From positions 244,404 through 308,403 of the forward strand of contig NZ_VSJK01000007.1 of NCBI RefSeq assembly GCF_008085915.1: a stretch of DNA of 64,000 nt, read 5' to 3'. The notes beneath the pieces were generated by a model. The model worked only from the letters and a program-made list of their open reading frames with translations, was not told the origin of the DNA and ran no database searches. The stretch comes from Oceaniovalibus sp. ACAM 378. Lineage in GTDB: Bacteria > Pseudomonadota > Alphaproteobacteria > Rhodobacterales > Rhodobacteraceae. Of the stretch, positions 18,898 to 28,519 are shown piece after piece (position 1 is the first letter of the stretch; the number at the start of each line of letters is the position of its first letter). A program made the translations under genes and the position numbers.

Positions 18898-19514
18898 TGT
18901 GACAGGCTGCAACACCCATCGTAAAGGGCCGGTTGCCCAGCAGTTGTCACGATCAGGAACAGCGACAGGCCGAAGGGACGATCGCTCATCCCATCCGAAC
19001 AGGCGCGGCGTTCGACAATTCCGGTGATCGCGCCACCCGCCGCCGTCAGGCCATAGGCAAAGCCGGATCGACCCACCGGACGATCCGACCATGACAGGGG
19101 CGCGGTGAGGATCGCGCCATCCACTGGCCGGAAGGTCACCGCACCGTTGGCGGCCACCTTCAGTGACCAGAATGGTTCGGTTCCGCCGCAGGCCAGTGGC
19201 AACGGCAGTCTGTCATCACCCGCCTGCCCGCTTTCCGATCCGCCCTGCCGAGCCAGAAATCGCAGCGCGGCCCATCCCCCGCCTTCGCCCTGCCCGACCA
19301 GACCCCACTTCGCGGACTCGTCCACGGCCACAATCTCGATGTTTTGCGCATCGGGGGCCAGCGCGCCGACGATCTCGGCTGTCGCATTCGGTTCCGCCCG
19401 CAGGTTCAGAACATCATTCGCGGCAACGCCCGTCACGTCATGCAACGCGGGCAGCGTCTGGGCCAACACCGGCCCCGCCGCCAGCCAGACCAACAGCACA
19501 AGCGCCCGCATCAT
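18894..19514 (-). CDS. Exported SH3-domain protein
   Basis: A 206-residue protein with a cleavable signal peptide (about 1-18, ending VLAQ), then a bacterial SH3 domain (VAANDVLNLRAEPNATAEIV ... WGLVGQGEGGGWAALRFLA). The C-terminal half (CGGTEPFWSLKVAANGAVTF, CSDGMSD) resembles the COG3650-like domain of periplasmic proteins. Function is unknown; SH3b domains often bind cell-wall material. Its ATG overlaps the stop of the next operon gene, read in the same direction after the KpsM-like permease. Confidence 0.78.
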   Translation of the reverse strand: MMRALVLLVWLAAGPVLAQTLPALHDVTGVAANDVLNLRAEPNATAEIVGALAPDAQNIEIVAVDESAKWGLVGQGEGGGWAALRFLARQGGSESGQAGDDRLPLPLACGGTEPFWSLKVAANGAVTFRPVDGAILTAPLSWSDRPVGRSGFAYGLTAAGGAITGIVERRACSDGMSDRPFGLSLFLIVTTAGQPALYDGCCSLSH

Positions 19515-20332
19515 CGCCGCGCGCTCCAGCTGAGCGAGGCGTGTTTGCGGGTATGGAATTCGCCCATCAGGCCCAGCATCAACAGCGCAATAGAAACATA
19601 GACCGGATAGGCAATCGACGAATTATGCGGAACATAGTTTATAAAGGCAAAGCCGCGCGCCTGATCGATGGCGTGAAACAGCGGGTTCCAGTCGAAAAAC
19701 GCCAGCATGGTCGCCGGCAGCTTATTGGCGACGAACATCTTGCCCGAGGCGATCATATTCGCCCGGGTATAGATCATCGACAGGATGTTGACGAACTGCG
19801 GCGCCCAGGGCTTCATCGCCAGAAATATCATCCCCACGGCAAAGCCCGAAAACCACGCGAGCATCACCATGGCGAAGGCACCTGCCGGGCTCCAGATATG
19901 CACCGGGCCCCAGATGACGTGATAGAAATACATCACCACCGACATCGACAGAACCTGCACGTAAAGCGCGCCCAACGCAGCAGAACTGATCGCAACGGCG
20001 GTGGTCATCGGCGCGTGTTTCATCATCGCCGACGCGGGCCCTTCGCTGCCCAGCACCGCCGTCACGGTTTTGGTATGCACCATATAGAGGAATATCCCCG
20101 ACATGATGTAGATCAGAAAATCACCGCGGATCGCCGATCCCCGCATCCCCAGAACGTTGAACAGCAGAAAGAATGCCGCAACAAAGATCACGGTTTGCAG
20201 AATGTTGATCAGGATCGACATCAGCGCGTTTGAATGGGTCTTTCTGACCGACCGCACGGTGTTGTGATAGATCAGCTCAAGGATGCTGGCTGCCGAAGAC
20301 AGCCACGACTCTCTCTGATGGCGTTCGAACAT
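19511..20332 (-). CDS. ABC-2 type polysaccharide export permease (KpsM-like)
   Basis: A 273-residue inner-membrane permease with six hydrophobic segments, matching the ABC-2 family that exports capsule or O-antigen polysaccharide. The start at 20332 (MFERHQRESW) was chosen over an upstream ATG because the preceding 56 residues are not hydrophobic or family-like. The ATPase partner (KpsT-like) and the periplasmic KpsE/KpsD components are absent from the window, so they must be encoded elsewhere. It diverges from cysQ and opens the polysaccharide locus. Confidence 0.85.
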   Translation of the reverse strand: MFERHQRESWLSSAASILELIYHNTVRSVRKTHSNALMSILINILQTVIFVAAFFLLFNVLGMRGSAIRGDFLIYIMSGIFLYMVHTKTVTAVLGSEGPASAMMKHAPMTTAVAISSAALGALYVQVLSMSVVMYFYHVIWGPVHIWSPAGAFAMVMLAWFSGFAVGMIFLAMKPWAPQFVNILSMIYTRANMIASGKMFVANKLPATMLAFFDWNPLFHAIDQARGFAFINYVPHNSSIAYPVYVSIALLMLGLMGEFHTRKHASLSWSARR

Positions 20333-20484
20333 TGTGCCGTCCCGAATCTGCCCGCCGACCGCGGAGCCTGCCCATGCAAATGATATAGCATGGAAAACTT
20401 GCCGTTTCCCTGCCCCCCGACCATAAGGGGCGCAACTTAGACATAAAGCTATATACCGATTCAGGCGAAAAGAGGACAGGTCCC

Positions 20485-21282
20485 GTGGAATTTGATACAC
20501 TTACGCAGGTGATGCGCAAACTGGCGCTGGAAGCTGGCGACAAGATCATGGAAATCTATGGCTCCGACAGTTTCGAGGTAAAATCGAAATCCGATTCCAG
20601 CCCGGTGACCGAGGCCGACGAAGCGGCCGATGCGATCATCTCGGCCGGGTTGCGCGCGGCCTTTCCCGACGTGCCCCTGATCACCGAGGAACAGTCGGAG
20701 TCCCACGAGCTCAAAGCGACGACCTTCCTGATTGTCGATCCTCTCGACGGCACCAAGGAATTCGTGCAACGGCGCGGCGATTTCACCGTCAACATCGCCT
20801 ATGTCAAAGACGGCGTGCCGGTGCGCGGCGTGGTCTATGCGCCAGCCAAGGGGCGGTTGTTCTATACCACTGCCGACGGACAATCGGTCGAGGAAACAGG
20901 CACCTTTGACAAGGCCACGCCGGGCGACACCACGCCGATGTCCGTCTCGGCGCCCGACAATACCGCTTTGATGGTTGTCGCGTCGAAATCCCACCGCGAT
21001 CAGGCGACCGACGATTACATCTCGAAATATGCCGTCAAAGACATGAAAAGCGCCGGATCGTCGCTGAAGTTCTGCCTTATTGCAACGGGCGAGGCGGATA
21101 TCTATCCCCGCGTGGGCCGGACGATGGAGTGGGACACAGCGGCGGGACATGCCGTGCTGACCGGTGCCGGAGGACGTGTCGTGCGGTTCGACGACCATAC
21201 GCCGCTGACCTATGGCAAGGCCGACTATGCCAACCCGTTCTTCATCGCCTATTCGCCCGACGTGGCGCTGAAACCCGCCTGA
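20485..21282 (+). CDS. cysQ: 3'(2'),5'-bisphosphate nucleotidase CysQ
   Basis: Dephosphorylates PAP (adenosine 3',5'-bisphosphate), the by-product of PAPS-dependent sulfation, to AMP. It is a 265-residue inositol-monophosphatase-fold enzyme with metal ligands Glu68/Glu69 in ITEEQ, DPLDGTKEF (85-93) and EWDTAAGHAVL near the C-terminus. The start is GTG 20485. It begins a plus-strand run of polysaccharide genes containing a sulfotransferase at its end, which supports a role in recycling PAP made there, besides any role in sulfate assimilation. Confidence 0.93.
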   Translation: MEFDTLTQVMRKLALEAGDKIMEIYGSDSFEVKSKSDSSPVTEADEAADAIISAGLRAAFPDVPLITEEQSESHELKATTFLIVDPLDGTKEFVQRRGDFTVNIAYVKDGVPVRGVVYAPAKGRLFYTTADGQSVEETGTFDKATPGDTTPMSVSAPDNTALMVVASKSHRDQATDDYISKYAVKDMKSAGSSLKFCLIATGEADIYPRVGRTMEWDTAAGHAVLTGAGGRVVRFDDHTPLTYGKADYANPFFIAYSPDVALKPA

Positions 21283-21297
21283 TTGCAGGGCGGCGGG

Positions 21298-22527
21298 ATG
21301 CGGGTCAGCGTCGTCGTCGTCAGCCGGGACAGGCCCGATGCCCTGTCCCGCTGCCTGACCGGGTTGTCGCAACTTTATCACCCGGCGTTTGAAATCGTCG
21401 TCGTCGCCGACCCTGCCGGGGTGGCGGCGGCACAGCGCCACGCGGTCGGGCCGCATATTCGCATTGTGCCCTTTGCCGAACCGAACATCTCGGCCGCGCG
21501 CAACGCAGGCATCGCCGCGTCCGGCGGTGACATCATCGCCTTCATCGATGACGACGCCGTGCCCGAACCTGGGTGGCTGGACCATCTTTGCGCCCCCTTT
21601 GCCGACCCCACTACAGACGCGACGGGCGGTTATGTGATCGGGCGGAACGGAATTTCTTTTCAGTGGACGGCGCGTCAGGTCGATGCCTCAGGCGTCGCGA
21701 TTGCCCTGCCGATGTCAGGGAATTCACCCCAGCAACCCGCCCTGCGGCACGGTCATGCGGTCAAGCTGGAGGGCACCAATATGGCGATCCGGCGCACGGT
21801 CCTGTCGACGCTTGGCGGGTTCGACCCGGCCTTCGCGTTTTATCTCGATGAAACCGATCTGTGCCTGCGACTGACCAAAGGCGGCCACCGCACCACACTG
21901 GTTCCGCGTGCGCTGGTTCACCACGGCTTTGCCGCCTCGCCCCGCCGCCGCCCCGACCGCGCGCCGCTGACCCTGTTCGATATCGGCGCCAGCAGCCGCG
22001 CGTTCTGGCAAAAGCACCTGCCCGCTATCGAACATGCGACCGCCCGCACCGGGCTGCTGACCGAACAACGGGCGCGCCTCTTGCGCCTGATGCAGCGCGG
22101 CACGCTGGAACCGCGGGACGTACGCCGGTTGATCGCCACACTGCACGACGGACTTGCCACCGTCCGGGTCTCGCAATCCGTAGACCTGCCGCCCCCGCCG
22201 GATTTCATGCCGCTTCCGCCAAGTTTTCGTCCCACTGGCGCGACGGTCCTTTCAGGCGGAATTCGCAATGGTGCGCGGTTGCGCGAACAGGCGGCGGCTC
22301 TGCGGGCACAGGGCAGAATCGTCACCGCCTTGCAACTGTCACGCACCGCCTTGTATCATCGGGTGGAATTCAGACAGCCGGGTATCTGGTGGCAAACCGG
22401 CGGTATCCATGGACGATCCCTGCGCGACAGTCCGGCGTTCATTGCCATCACCCGGGCTGACCGTGTGCACCGCGAAAAAGAACGCCTTTGCGATCGACAG
22501 GGAACGCCCCAGAACGAAAGCCGATAA
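21298..22527 (+). CDS. Glycosyltransferase family 2
   Basis: A 409-residue protein. The N-terminal GT-A domain starts MRVSVVVVSRDRPDAL, and the metal-binding AFIDDDAVPEPGW follows after NISAARNAGIAASGGD. LEGTNMAIRR and FYLDETDLCLRL are typical of the GT2 catalytic core. The C-terminal third is Arg/Pro-rich and not recognised. It starts 15 bases after the cysQ stop and is likely co-transcribed. Sugar donor and acceptor are unknown. Confidence 0.88.
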   Translation: MRVSVVVVSRDRPDALSRCLTGLSQLYHPAFEIVVVADPAGVAAAQRHAVGPHIRIVPFAEPNISAARNAGIAASGGDIIAFIDDDAVPEPGWLDHLCAPFADPTTDATGGYVIGRNGISFQWTARQVDASGVAIALPMSGNSPQQPALRHGHAVKLEGTNMAIRRTVLSTLGGFDPAFAFYLDETDLCLRLTKGGHRTTLVPRALVHHGFAASPRRRPDRAPLTLFDIGASSRAFWQKHLPAIEHATARTGLLTEQRARLLRLMQRGTLEPRDVRRLIATLHDGLATVRVSQSVDLPPPPDFMPLPPSFRPTGATVLSGGIRNGARLREQAAALRAQGRIVTALQLSRTALYHRVEFRQPGIWWQTGGIHGRSLRDSPAFIAITRADRVHREKERLCDRQGTPQNESR

Positions 22528-22656
22528 CGACAATAACAGTTTGACATGGCGCCTGTGACCATATCGGAGTATTTGGACGCTAACACCGGTTAGATTTTTT
22601 GGCGAAAACACTTAAAACGTGTCATTGTCGATAAAACTTTTTTGTAAGGAGAGATC

Positions 22657-23550
22657 ATGCGGCGCAAGGTGACAAAGGCAGTATTTCCAGTCGCGGGATT
22701 GGGCACGCGTTTTCTGCCCGCAACAAAGTCGATCCCGAAAGAGATCATGACTCTGGTGGATCGCCCCCTGATTCAATACGCGATCGACGAGGCCCGTGCG
22801 GCCGGGATCAAGGAGTTCATTTTCGTGACGTCGCGCGGCAAATCCGCGCTGGAAGACTACTTCGACCACGCGCCCGAACTTGAAACGGCGCTGCTGAACA
22901 AGGGCAAGTTGGAGATGCTCGAAGAATTGCGCGACACCAACATGGACAGTGGCGCGATTGCCTATATCCGTCAGCACAAGGCGCTGGGGCTGGGTCATGC
23001 CGTTTGGTGCGCCCGTCGCCTGATCGGCAACGAACCTTTCGCTGTTATCCTGCCTGACGATGTGATCGCTGCTGAAAAGCCCTGCCTGCAACAGATGGTC
23101 GAGGCGTATCAGGAAACCGGCGGCAACATGGTCGCCGCGATGGAGGTTCTACCTGAAAAAGCCAGCGCTTACGGGGTTCTCGACGTGTCCGAAGACATGG
23201 GATCACTGGTCCGCGTCAAGGGTATGGTTGAAAAGCCCAAAGCCGAAGATGCACCCAGCAACCTTGCCGTGATCGGACGGTATATCCTGACGCCCAAGGT
23301 GCTGAACACGCTGAACAAGATGAAGAGCGGTGCAGGAGGAGAAATCCAGCTGACCGACGCCATCGCAGGCGAGATCGGCGGCGAAGACGGCGTTTTCGGG
23401 CTGCGCTTTCGCGGTCAGCGTTTCGATTGCGGATCGAAAGCCGGGTTCCTTCAGGCGACTGTCGCCTTTGGCCTGTCGCGCCCAGACCTGCGCGATGAAT
23501 TTTCGGCCTATCTGAACGAGCTGGTGTCCAGTCAAAAAGCCGCGCAATAG
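22657..23550 (+). CDS. galU: UTP-glucose-1-phosphate uridylyltransferase
   Basis: Makes UDP-glucose from UTP and glucose-1-phosphate, the precursor pool for the neighbouring galE and glycosyltransferases. Length is 297 residues. The nucleotide-binding loop VAGLGTRFLPATKSIPKE and GAGGEIQLTDAI are family hallmarks. A strong AAGGAGAG ribosome site (22646-22653) lies in an AT-rich 129-bp gap, the likeliest internal promoter of this locus. Confidence 0.96.
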   Translation: MRRKVTKAVFPVAGLGTRFLPATKSIPKEIMTLVDRPLIQYAIDEARAAGIKEFIFVTSRGKSALEDYFDHAPELETALLNKGKLEMLEELRDTNMDSGAIAYIRQHKALGLGHAVWCARRLIGNEPFAVILPDDVIAAEKPCLQQMVEAYQETGGNMVAAMEVLPEKASAYGVLDVSEDMGSLVRVKGMVEKPKAEDAPSNLAVIGRYILTPKVLNTLNKMKSGAGGEIQLTDAIAGEIGGEDGVFGLRFRGQRFDCGSKAGFLQATVAFGLSRPDLRDEFSAYLNELVSSQKAAQ

Positions 23551-23561
23551 GCTCGGCGCAG

Positions 23562-24545
23562 ATGTCCACAGTACTGGTCACCGGAGGCGCCGGGTATATC
23601 GGCGCCCATGCCTGCAAGGCACTGAAACAGGCGGGCCATGTGCCGGTCTGTTTCGACAACCTGTCGACAGGCTGGCAACAGGCCGTGAAATTTGGCCCCT
23701 TTGAACAGGGTGACCTGTTGGACCGCGCCGGTCTTGACCGGGCCTTTGCCAATCATTCCATAGATGCCGTGATGCATTTCGCCGCATTTTCCGATGTCGG
23801 CGAATCCATGCGCGACCCCGGAAAATACTGGCGCAACAATGTCGGCGGGTCGTTGAACCTGATTGAATCCGCTTTGGCCGCCGGTTGTCGCGACATGGTG
23901 TTTTCTTCCACCTGTGCCACTTACGGCGAACAGGACGGCGTCACATTGGATGAATCCTGCGCTCAGATGCCGATCAACGCCTATGGTGCATCGAAACGCG
24001 CGATCGAAGATATGTTGGTGGGTTTTGGCGCAAGTCACGGCATGAACCACGTGATCTTCCGCTATTTCAACGTGGCAGGCGCTGACCCCGAAGGCGAGGT
24101 CGGCGAATACCATGTTCCCGAAACCCATCTGATTCCGCTGATGCTTCAGGCGATTCAGGGCAAGCGGGCGCAACTGACGATTCACGGTACAGATTACGAC
24201 ACGCCCGACGGCACCTGCATCCGCGACTATGTGCATGTTTCCGATCTGGTTGATGCCCATGTTCTGGGGCTTGACTGGTTGCGGGCGGGCAAGGGCAGCG
24301 GGGTGTTCAACCTTGGCACCGGGTCGGGGTTTTCGGTGCGCGAGGTGGTCGATCATTCTGCCGTCGTCACCAACCGCGCCGTCCCGGTGACCGAAGGTCA
24401 ACGCCGCCCGGGCGATGCGACCGCGCTGGTGTCGGGCAGTCGGCGCGCGCGTGACGAGTTGGGCTGGACGCCGAAACGCTCGACCATGGAAACGATGATC
24501 GCGGATGCTTGGCGGTGGCACGAATCTGGCGAATACGGTGTCTGA
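23562..24545 (+). CDS. galE: UDP-glucose 4-epimerase
   Basis: Interconverts UDP-glucose and UDP-galactose. It is a 327-residue extended SDR: TGGAGYIGAH binds NAD, SSTCATYG holds the catalytic Ser/Thr, YGASK is the YXXXK pair, and RYFNVAGADPEG is a GalE signature. It follows galU by 11 bases, so both nucleotide sugars come from one transcript. The stop overlaps the GTG of the next glycosyltransferase. Confidence 0.95.
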   Translation: MSTVLVTGGAGYIGAHACKALKQAGHVPVCFDNLSTGWQQAVKFGPFEQGDLLDRAGLDRAFANHSIDAVMHFAAFSDVGESMRDPGKYWRNNVGGSLNLIESALAAGCRDMVFSSTCATYGEQDGVTLDESCAQMPINAYGASKRAIEDMLVGFGASHGMNHVIFRYFNVAGADPEGEVGEYHVPETHLIPLMLQAIQGKRAQLTIHGTDYDTPDGTCIRDYVHVSDLVDAHVLGLDWLRAGKGSGVFNLGTGSGFSVREVVDHSAVVTNRAVPVTEGQRRPGDATALVSGSRRARDELGWTPKRSTMETMIADAWRWHESGEYGV

Positions 24546-25761
24546 CACTGCGTCTGACGATGCCGCGCGCTGTCTCGATCTGACGCGGCTGGTCAGTCGC
24601 ACGGGGCACGGACCGCTGACCGGGGTGGACCGGGTCGAACTGGCCTGGGCGCGGGGGTTGCTGGCACGCGGCGGGAAATTGTTCGCGCTGAACCGCACCG
24701 CGACGGGCTTTACCCTGCTGGACCGTGCGGGCATGGCGGCGCTGGTGGCGCGGATCGAAGGGCGCACGCTATGGGGACGCCGCGATCTCGTCGGCCACCT
24801 GTCGCGCCGCCTGTCCCGGCCCCGCCAAGCTGCTGAATCGGATCTGCGCCGCCTTGCCTGTGCCCGCTGTCTTCGGCCCGGGTTGGGCCGGATGCTGAAA
24901 CGACACCTGCCCCCCGGCACGCTGTACCTGAACACCGGGCACAGCAATCTGGACGACCGGGTGATGACCGCGCTGAAGTCCACCGGCGCGCGGATTGCGG
25001 TACTGATCCACGACACGATTCCGCTGGATTTCCCGCAGTACCAACGCCCCGGCAGCCACGAGATCTTTGCGCGCAAGCTGGCCACCGCTGCGCGCCATGC
25101 CGATATCATCCTTGCCAATTCCGACGCGACGGCGGCCGATATCGCCCGGCACACGGTCGCAACCGGGCGCACCCCGCCCCTGCTGACCGCCCGTCTGGCC
25201 ATCGCCCCGCCACGCCCGGATCCGGATATGCCAATCCCCGAGCGGCCCTATTTCGTCACCGTCGGCACCATCGAGCCGCGCAAGAACCACGCTCTTTTGC
25301 TGGATATCTGGGATCATTTCGCGGCGACCCTGCCACCCGACGAGATTCCCGATCTTTTTATCCTCGGGCGGCGCGGCTGGAACAACGACGCGGTCTTTGC
25401 CCGGCTCGACAGGGGCAATCCCCGGATAACCGAACATGGCGATATGACCGACGGACAGGTCGCCGCAATGGTGCAGCACGCCCGCGCGATGCTGTTTCCC
25501 AGCCTTGCCGAAGGCTTTGGTCTGCCCCCGCTTGAGGCAGCAGCCTTGGGCACACCCGTGCTGTGCGCGCCACTTTCAGTATATCGCGAATTCCTTGGGG
25601 ATATCCCTGTTTGCCTTGCGACAGGGGATATGTATTCTTGGGCGAATGAAATCCGCAAAAGATCGGCGGATACTTCGGACAGACGACCCGACACCGTCGC
25701 GGCAAATCAGGCACTATGGACATGGGACGACCACATCAACCTTGTCTTAAACAGGCTCTGA
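24538..25761 (+). CDS. Glycosyltransferase family 4 (GT-B)
   Basis: A 407-residue GT-B enzyme. The C-terminal donor domain is clear: TVGTIEPRKNHALLLDIW, LFILGRRGWNND and the retaining-enzyme region FPSLAEGFGLPPLEAAALGTP, with PVLCAPLSVYREFLGD after it. The N-terminal half (LTRLVSRTGHGPLTGVDRVE) resembles the acceptor domain of mannosyltransferase-like members. The start GTG 24538 overlaps the galE stop; an ATG at 24505 would lie deep inside galE. AT content rises at its end (after about 25,560). Confidence 0.87.
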   Translation: MSDTASDDAARCLDLTRLVSRTGHGPLTGVDRVELAWARGLLARGGKLFALNRTATGFTLLDRAGMAALVARIEGRTLWGRRDLVGHLSRRLSRPRQAAESDLRRLACARCLRPGLGRMLKRHLPPGTLYLNTGHSNLDDRVMTALKSTGARIAVLIHDTIPLDFPQYQRPGSHEIFARKLATAARHADIILANSDATAADIARHTVATGRTPPLLTARLAIAPPRPDPDMPIPERPYFVTVGTIEPRKNHALLLDIWDHFAATLPPDEIPDLFILGRRGWNNDAVFARLDRGNPRITEHGDMTDGQVAAMVQHARAMLFPSLAEGFGLPPLEAAALGTPVLCAPLSVYREFLGDIPVCLATGDMYSWANEIRKRSADTSDRRPDTVAANQALWTWDDHINLVLNRL

Positions 25762-25810
25762 TACTCCCGTCGGCAGCGCCCCGTCATACGCCACAGGCAA
25801 AGGACCGGTC

Positions 25811-26821
25811 TTGGGGGTCTTGAGAACCTATCTTCTGAGATGGCAGCGCAAGCGTTGGCTGATCCGTGCGTTCCGCAAACGTCGCGAACTGGCCCGTCGG
25901 TCGGATCGGACCAAGGCGATCGGTGCCGGGGACGTTCTGCTGTTTGCCACACTCAGGAATGAACGCATCCGCCTGCCGTATTTCCTGAAATACTATCGCG
26001 ATCTTGGCATCGGGCATTTCCTGATTGTTGACAACGGGTCCGACGACGGTTCGGCCGAATATCTGTCAGATCAGCCCGACGTTTCGGTCTGGCACTCGTC
26101 GCGCAGTTATCGCCGGTCGCGCTTTGGCATCGACTGGATGAATTGGCTGTTGCGCAAATACGGCCATGGCCACTGGACACTGACGGTCGATGTTGATGAA
26201 TTCTTCATCTATCCGTTTTGCGACACCCGACCGATCACCGCGCTGACCGATTGGCTGGATGCATCGTCGATCAAATCCTTCGGGACGATGATGCTCGACA
26301 TGTATCCCAAGGGCCCGATTTCAAACCACCGCTACGGCGAGGGGCAAAACCCGTTCGACATCGCCAAATGGTTCGATTCCGGCAATTATTCCATCGCCCG
26401 CAACAAGACATTCGGAAATCTGTGGATTCAGGGCGGCCCGCGTGCACGCATGTTTCTGTCGGACAAGCCAGAACGCGCCCCGGCGCTGAACAAGCTGCCG
26501 CTGGTGAAATGGGACCGCTCCTATGCCTTTGTCAGCTCGACCCATATGTTGCTGCCCCGAGGGCTGAATCTGGTCTATGACGAGTTCGGCGGCGAAAAGG
26601 CCAGCGGCATTCTATTGCACGCCAAATTTCTTGACACGATGACCGACAAGGCGCGCGAAGAGGTGGGGCGCGGCGAACATTTCGCCAATTCCACCGAATA
26701 TCGCGCCTATCACGCCCGCCTGAAGAACGACCCCGATCTTTGGTGCAAATGGAGCGAGAAATACATCAACTGGCGACAGCTTGAGATCCTTGGCCTGATG
26801 TCAAAGGGCAACTGGGCGTGA
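25811..26821 (+). CDS. Glycosyltransferase family 2, Glyco_tranf_2_4 type
   Basis: A 336-residue protein resembling the GT2/GT92-like group: LLFATLRNERIRLPYFLKYY, FLIVDNGSDDGSAEYL and the DXD-like TVDVDEFFIYP. The likely start is TTG 25811, with AAAGGA seven bases before it. A basic N-terminal helix (RWQRKRWLIRAFRKRRELARR) could associate with the membrane. The stop overlaps the GTG of the next gene (GTGA). Substrate unknown. Confidence 0.83.
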   Translation: MGVLRTYLLRWQRKRWLIRAFRKRRELARRSDRTKAIGAGDVLLFATLRNERIRLPYFLKYYRDLGIGHFLIVDNGSDDGSAEYLSDQPDVSVWHSSRSYRRSRFGIDWMNWLLRKYGHGHWTLTVDVDEFFIYPFCDTRPITALTDWLDASSIKSFGTMMLDMYPKGPISNHRYGEGQNPFDIAKWFDSGNYSIARNKTFGNLWIQGGPRARMFLSDKPERAPALNKLPLVKWDRSYAFVSSTHMLLPRGLNLVYDEFGGEKASGILLHAKFLDTMTDKAREEVGRGEHFANSTEYRAYHARLKNDPDLWCKWSEKYINWRQLEILGLMSKGNWA

Positions 26822-28515
26822 CGGTCGGTTTTGTCATGATGTGCCATGATGCGCTGGACCGTGCGGCTCAGGTGGCCGGTCACTGGGCCAGTCACGGCTG
26901 CCCGGTGGTGATCCATGTGGACCGCCGGGTCAGCCGCGCCCGCAACGAAGCTCTGGTGCGGGCGCTGGCGGGGCATGACAACGTGAGCTTTTGCGCCCGC
27001 CACACCTGTGAATGGGGCACATGGTCGCTGGTTGCGGCGGCGCAGACTGGCGCGGCGCGAATGCTGGCTGAATATCCCGAGGTGCGGCATGTCTGTCTTG
27101 CGTCGGGATCGTGCCTGCCGCTGCGCCCGATGGCCGAGCTCAAGGATTATCTTGCTACCCGCCCCGACACCAACTTTATCGAAAGCGTCACCACCGAAGA
27201 CGTCCCTTGGACGGTTGGCGGGCTAGATTCCGAACGTTTTACCCTGCGCTTTCCCTTTTCGTGGAAACGCCACCGGCGGTTGTTCGACGGATATGTCCGC
27301 CTGCAACGTGCGTTGGGATACAAACGCCGCGTTCCTGCCGGTATCGAGCCGCATATGGGGTCGCAGTGGTGGTGTCTGACGCGGCAAACTCTGGCCGCAA
27401 TCCTGAGCGATCCGCGCCGCGCGGCGTTCGATCGGTATTTCAAACGGGTCTGGATTCCCGACGAAAGCTATTTCCAGACTCTTGTGCGACTGCATTCCAA
27501 TCAGGTCGAAAGCCGGTCGCTCACCCTGTCGAAATTCGATTTTCAGGGCAAGCCGCACATCTTTTATGACGACCATTTGCAGATGCTGCGCCGGTCCGAC
27601 TGTTTCATGGCGCGCAAGATCTGGCCCCGAGCCACAAGACTGTATGACAATTTTCTGTCTGGCGGATTGGCCGATCAGAACCGCGCCGAGCCGAACCCTG
27701 GCAAAATCGACCGGATCTTCGCCAAAGCGATCGAGCGGCGCACCCGTGGCCGTGCCGGATTGTACATGAGCAGCCGTTTTCCGAAACCCGGCTGGGAAAA
27801 TGGCAAGACCTGCGCGCCCTATTCCGTATTTGAAGGCTTCGGCGACCTGTTCGAGGGGTTCGAATCCTGGTTGCACAAGGCGACCGGCGCGCGTGTGCAT
27901 GGCCATCTTTATGCCACCGATCGCGCCCGGTTCACCGATCGCCAAAAGATCTATGCCGGGGCCTTGCCCGACGATGCGGGGCTGCGCGATTACAACCCGC
28001 ATGCCTTTCTCACCAATCTGATCTGGAACACCCGGGGCGAACGGCAGTGTTTCCTGCACGGTCCGCGCGATGTGCAGAAAATCGGTGATTTTCTGGCCGA
28101 CGACCCCAATGCACAGATTTCGGTGATCTCGGGTGCCTGGGCGGTGCCGCTGTTTCGCGCCAAGGGTGATTTTTCTGACATCCGCAAAGAAGCCGCCCGC
28201 CTGCAACAGATCGAAAGCAAACATCTGGAGTCGCTGCGCCGTATCACGGTAAACGCTCGCGTGCGGATCTGGACAATGGCCGATTTCGTTGACAGCCCGA
28301 TGGAGCCGCTGCAAACCATCATTGATGAAATCGGCCCTCGCACGCCCCGCCGGCTGACCGAGGCGCCGCAAATGGTCGACCTGACCGGGTTCGGCCAGTT
28401 TCTTCAGAACCTGAAAAATCAGGGGATGCAGCCTTACCTCATGGGCGACTTTCCCTCGGGTGACGTGGTTGATGCACCGCTGCCTGAACTCCGCAAACCT
28501 TATCTAGTAAAGTGA
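26818..28515 (+). CDS. Core-2/I-branching beta-1,6-GlcNAc transferase-like (GT14) with C-terminal extension
   Basis: A 565-residue two-part protein. The first ~280 residues match GT14-type branching enzymes: VMMCHDALDRAAQVAGHW at the start, ASGSCLPLRPMAELKDYL, GSQWWCLTRQTLAAIL and IPDESYFQTLV. The last ~280 residues form an extra domain (from about SRFPKPGWENGKTCAPYSVF) seen only in Rhodobacteraceae relatives as far as I recall, carried in databases as a domain of unknown function. It starts with GTG overlapping the previous stop and is followed 5 bases later by the sulfotransferase gene, so the two probably act on the same glycan. Confidence 0.82.
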   Translation: MTVGFVMMCHDALDRAAQVAGHWASHGCPVVIHVDRRVSRARNEALVRALAGHDNVSFCARHTCEWGTWSLVAAAQTGAARMLAEYPEVRHVCLASGSCLPLRPMAELKDYLATRPDTNFIESVTTEDVPWTVGGLDSERFTLRFPFSWKRHRRLFDGYVRLQRALGYKRRVPAGIEPHMGSQWWCLTRQTLAAILSDPRRAAFDRYFKRVWIPDESYFQTLVRLHSNQVESRSLTLSKFDFQGKPHIFYDDHLQMLRRSDCFMARKIWPRATRLYDNFLSGGLADQNRAEPNPGKIDRIFAKAIERRTRGRAGLYMSSRFPKPGWENGKTCAPYSVFEGFGDLFEGFESWLHKATGARVHGHLYATDRARFTDRQKIYAGALPDDAGLRDYNPHAFLTNLIWNTRGERQCFLHGPRDVQKIGDFLADDPNAQISVISGAWAVPLFRAKGDFSDIRKEAARLQQIESKHLESLRRITVNARVRIWTMADFVDSPMEPLQTIIDEIGPRTPRRLTEAPQMVDLTGFGQFLQNLKNQGMQPYLMGDFPSGDVVDAPLPELRKPYLVK

Positions 28516-28519
28516 TCCC

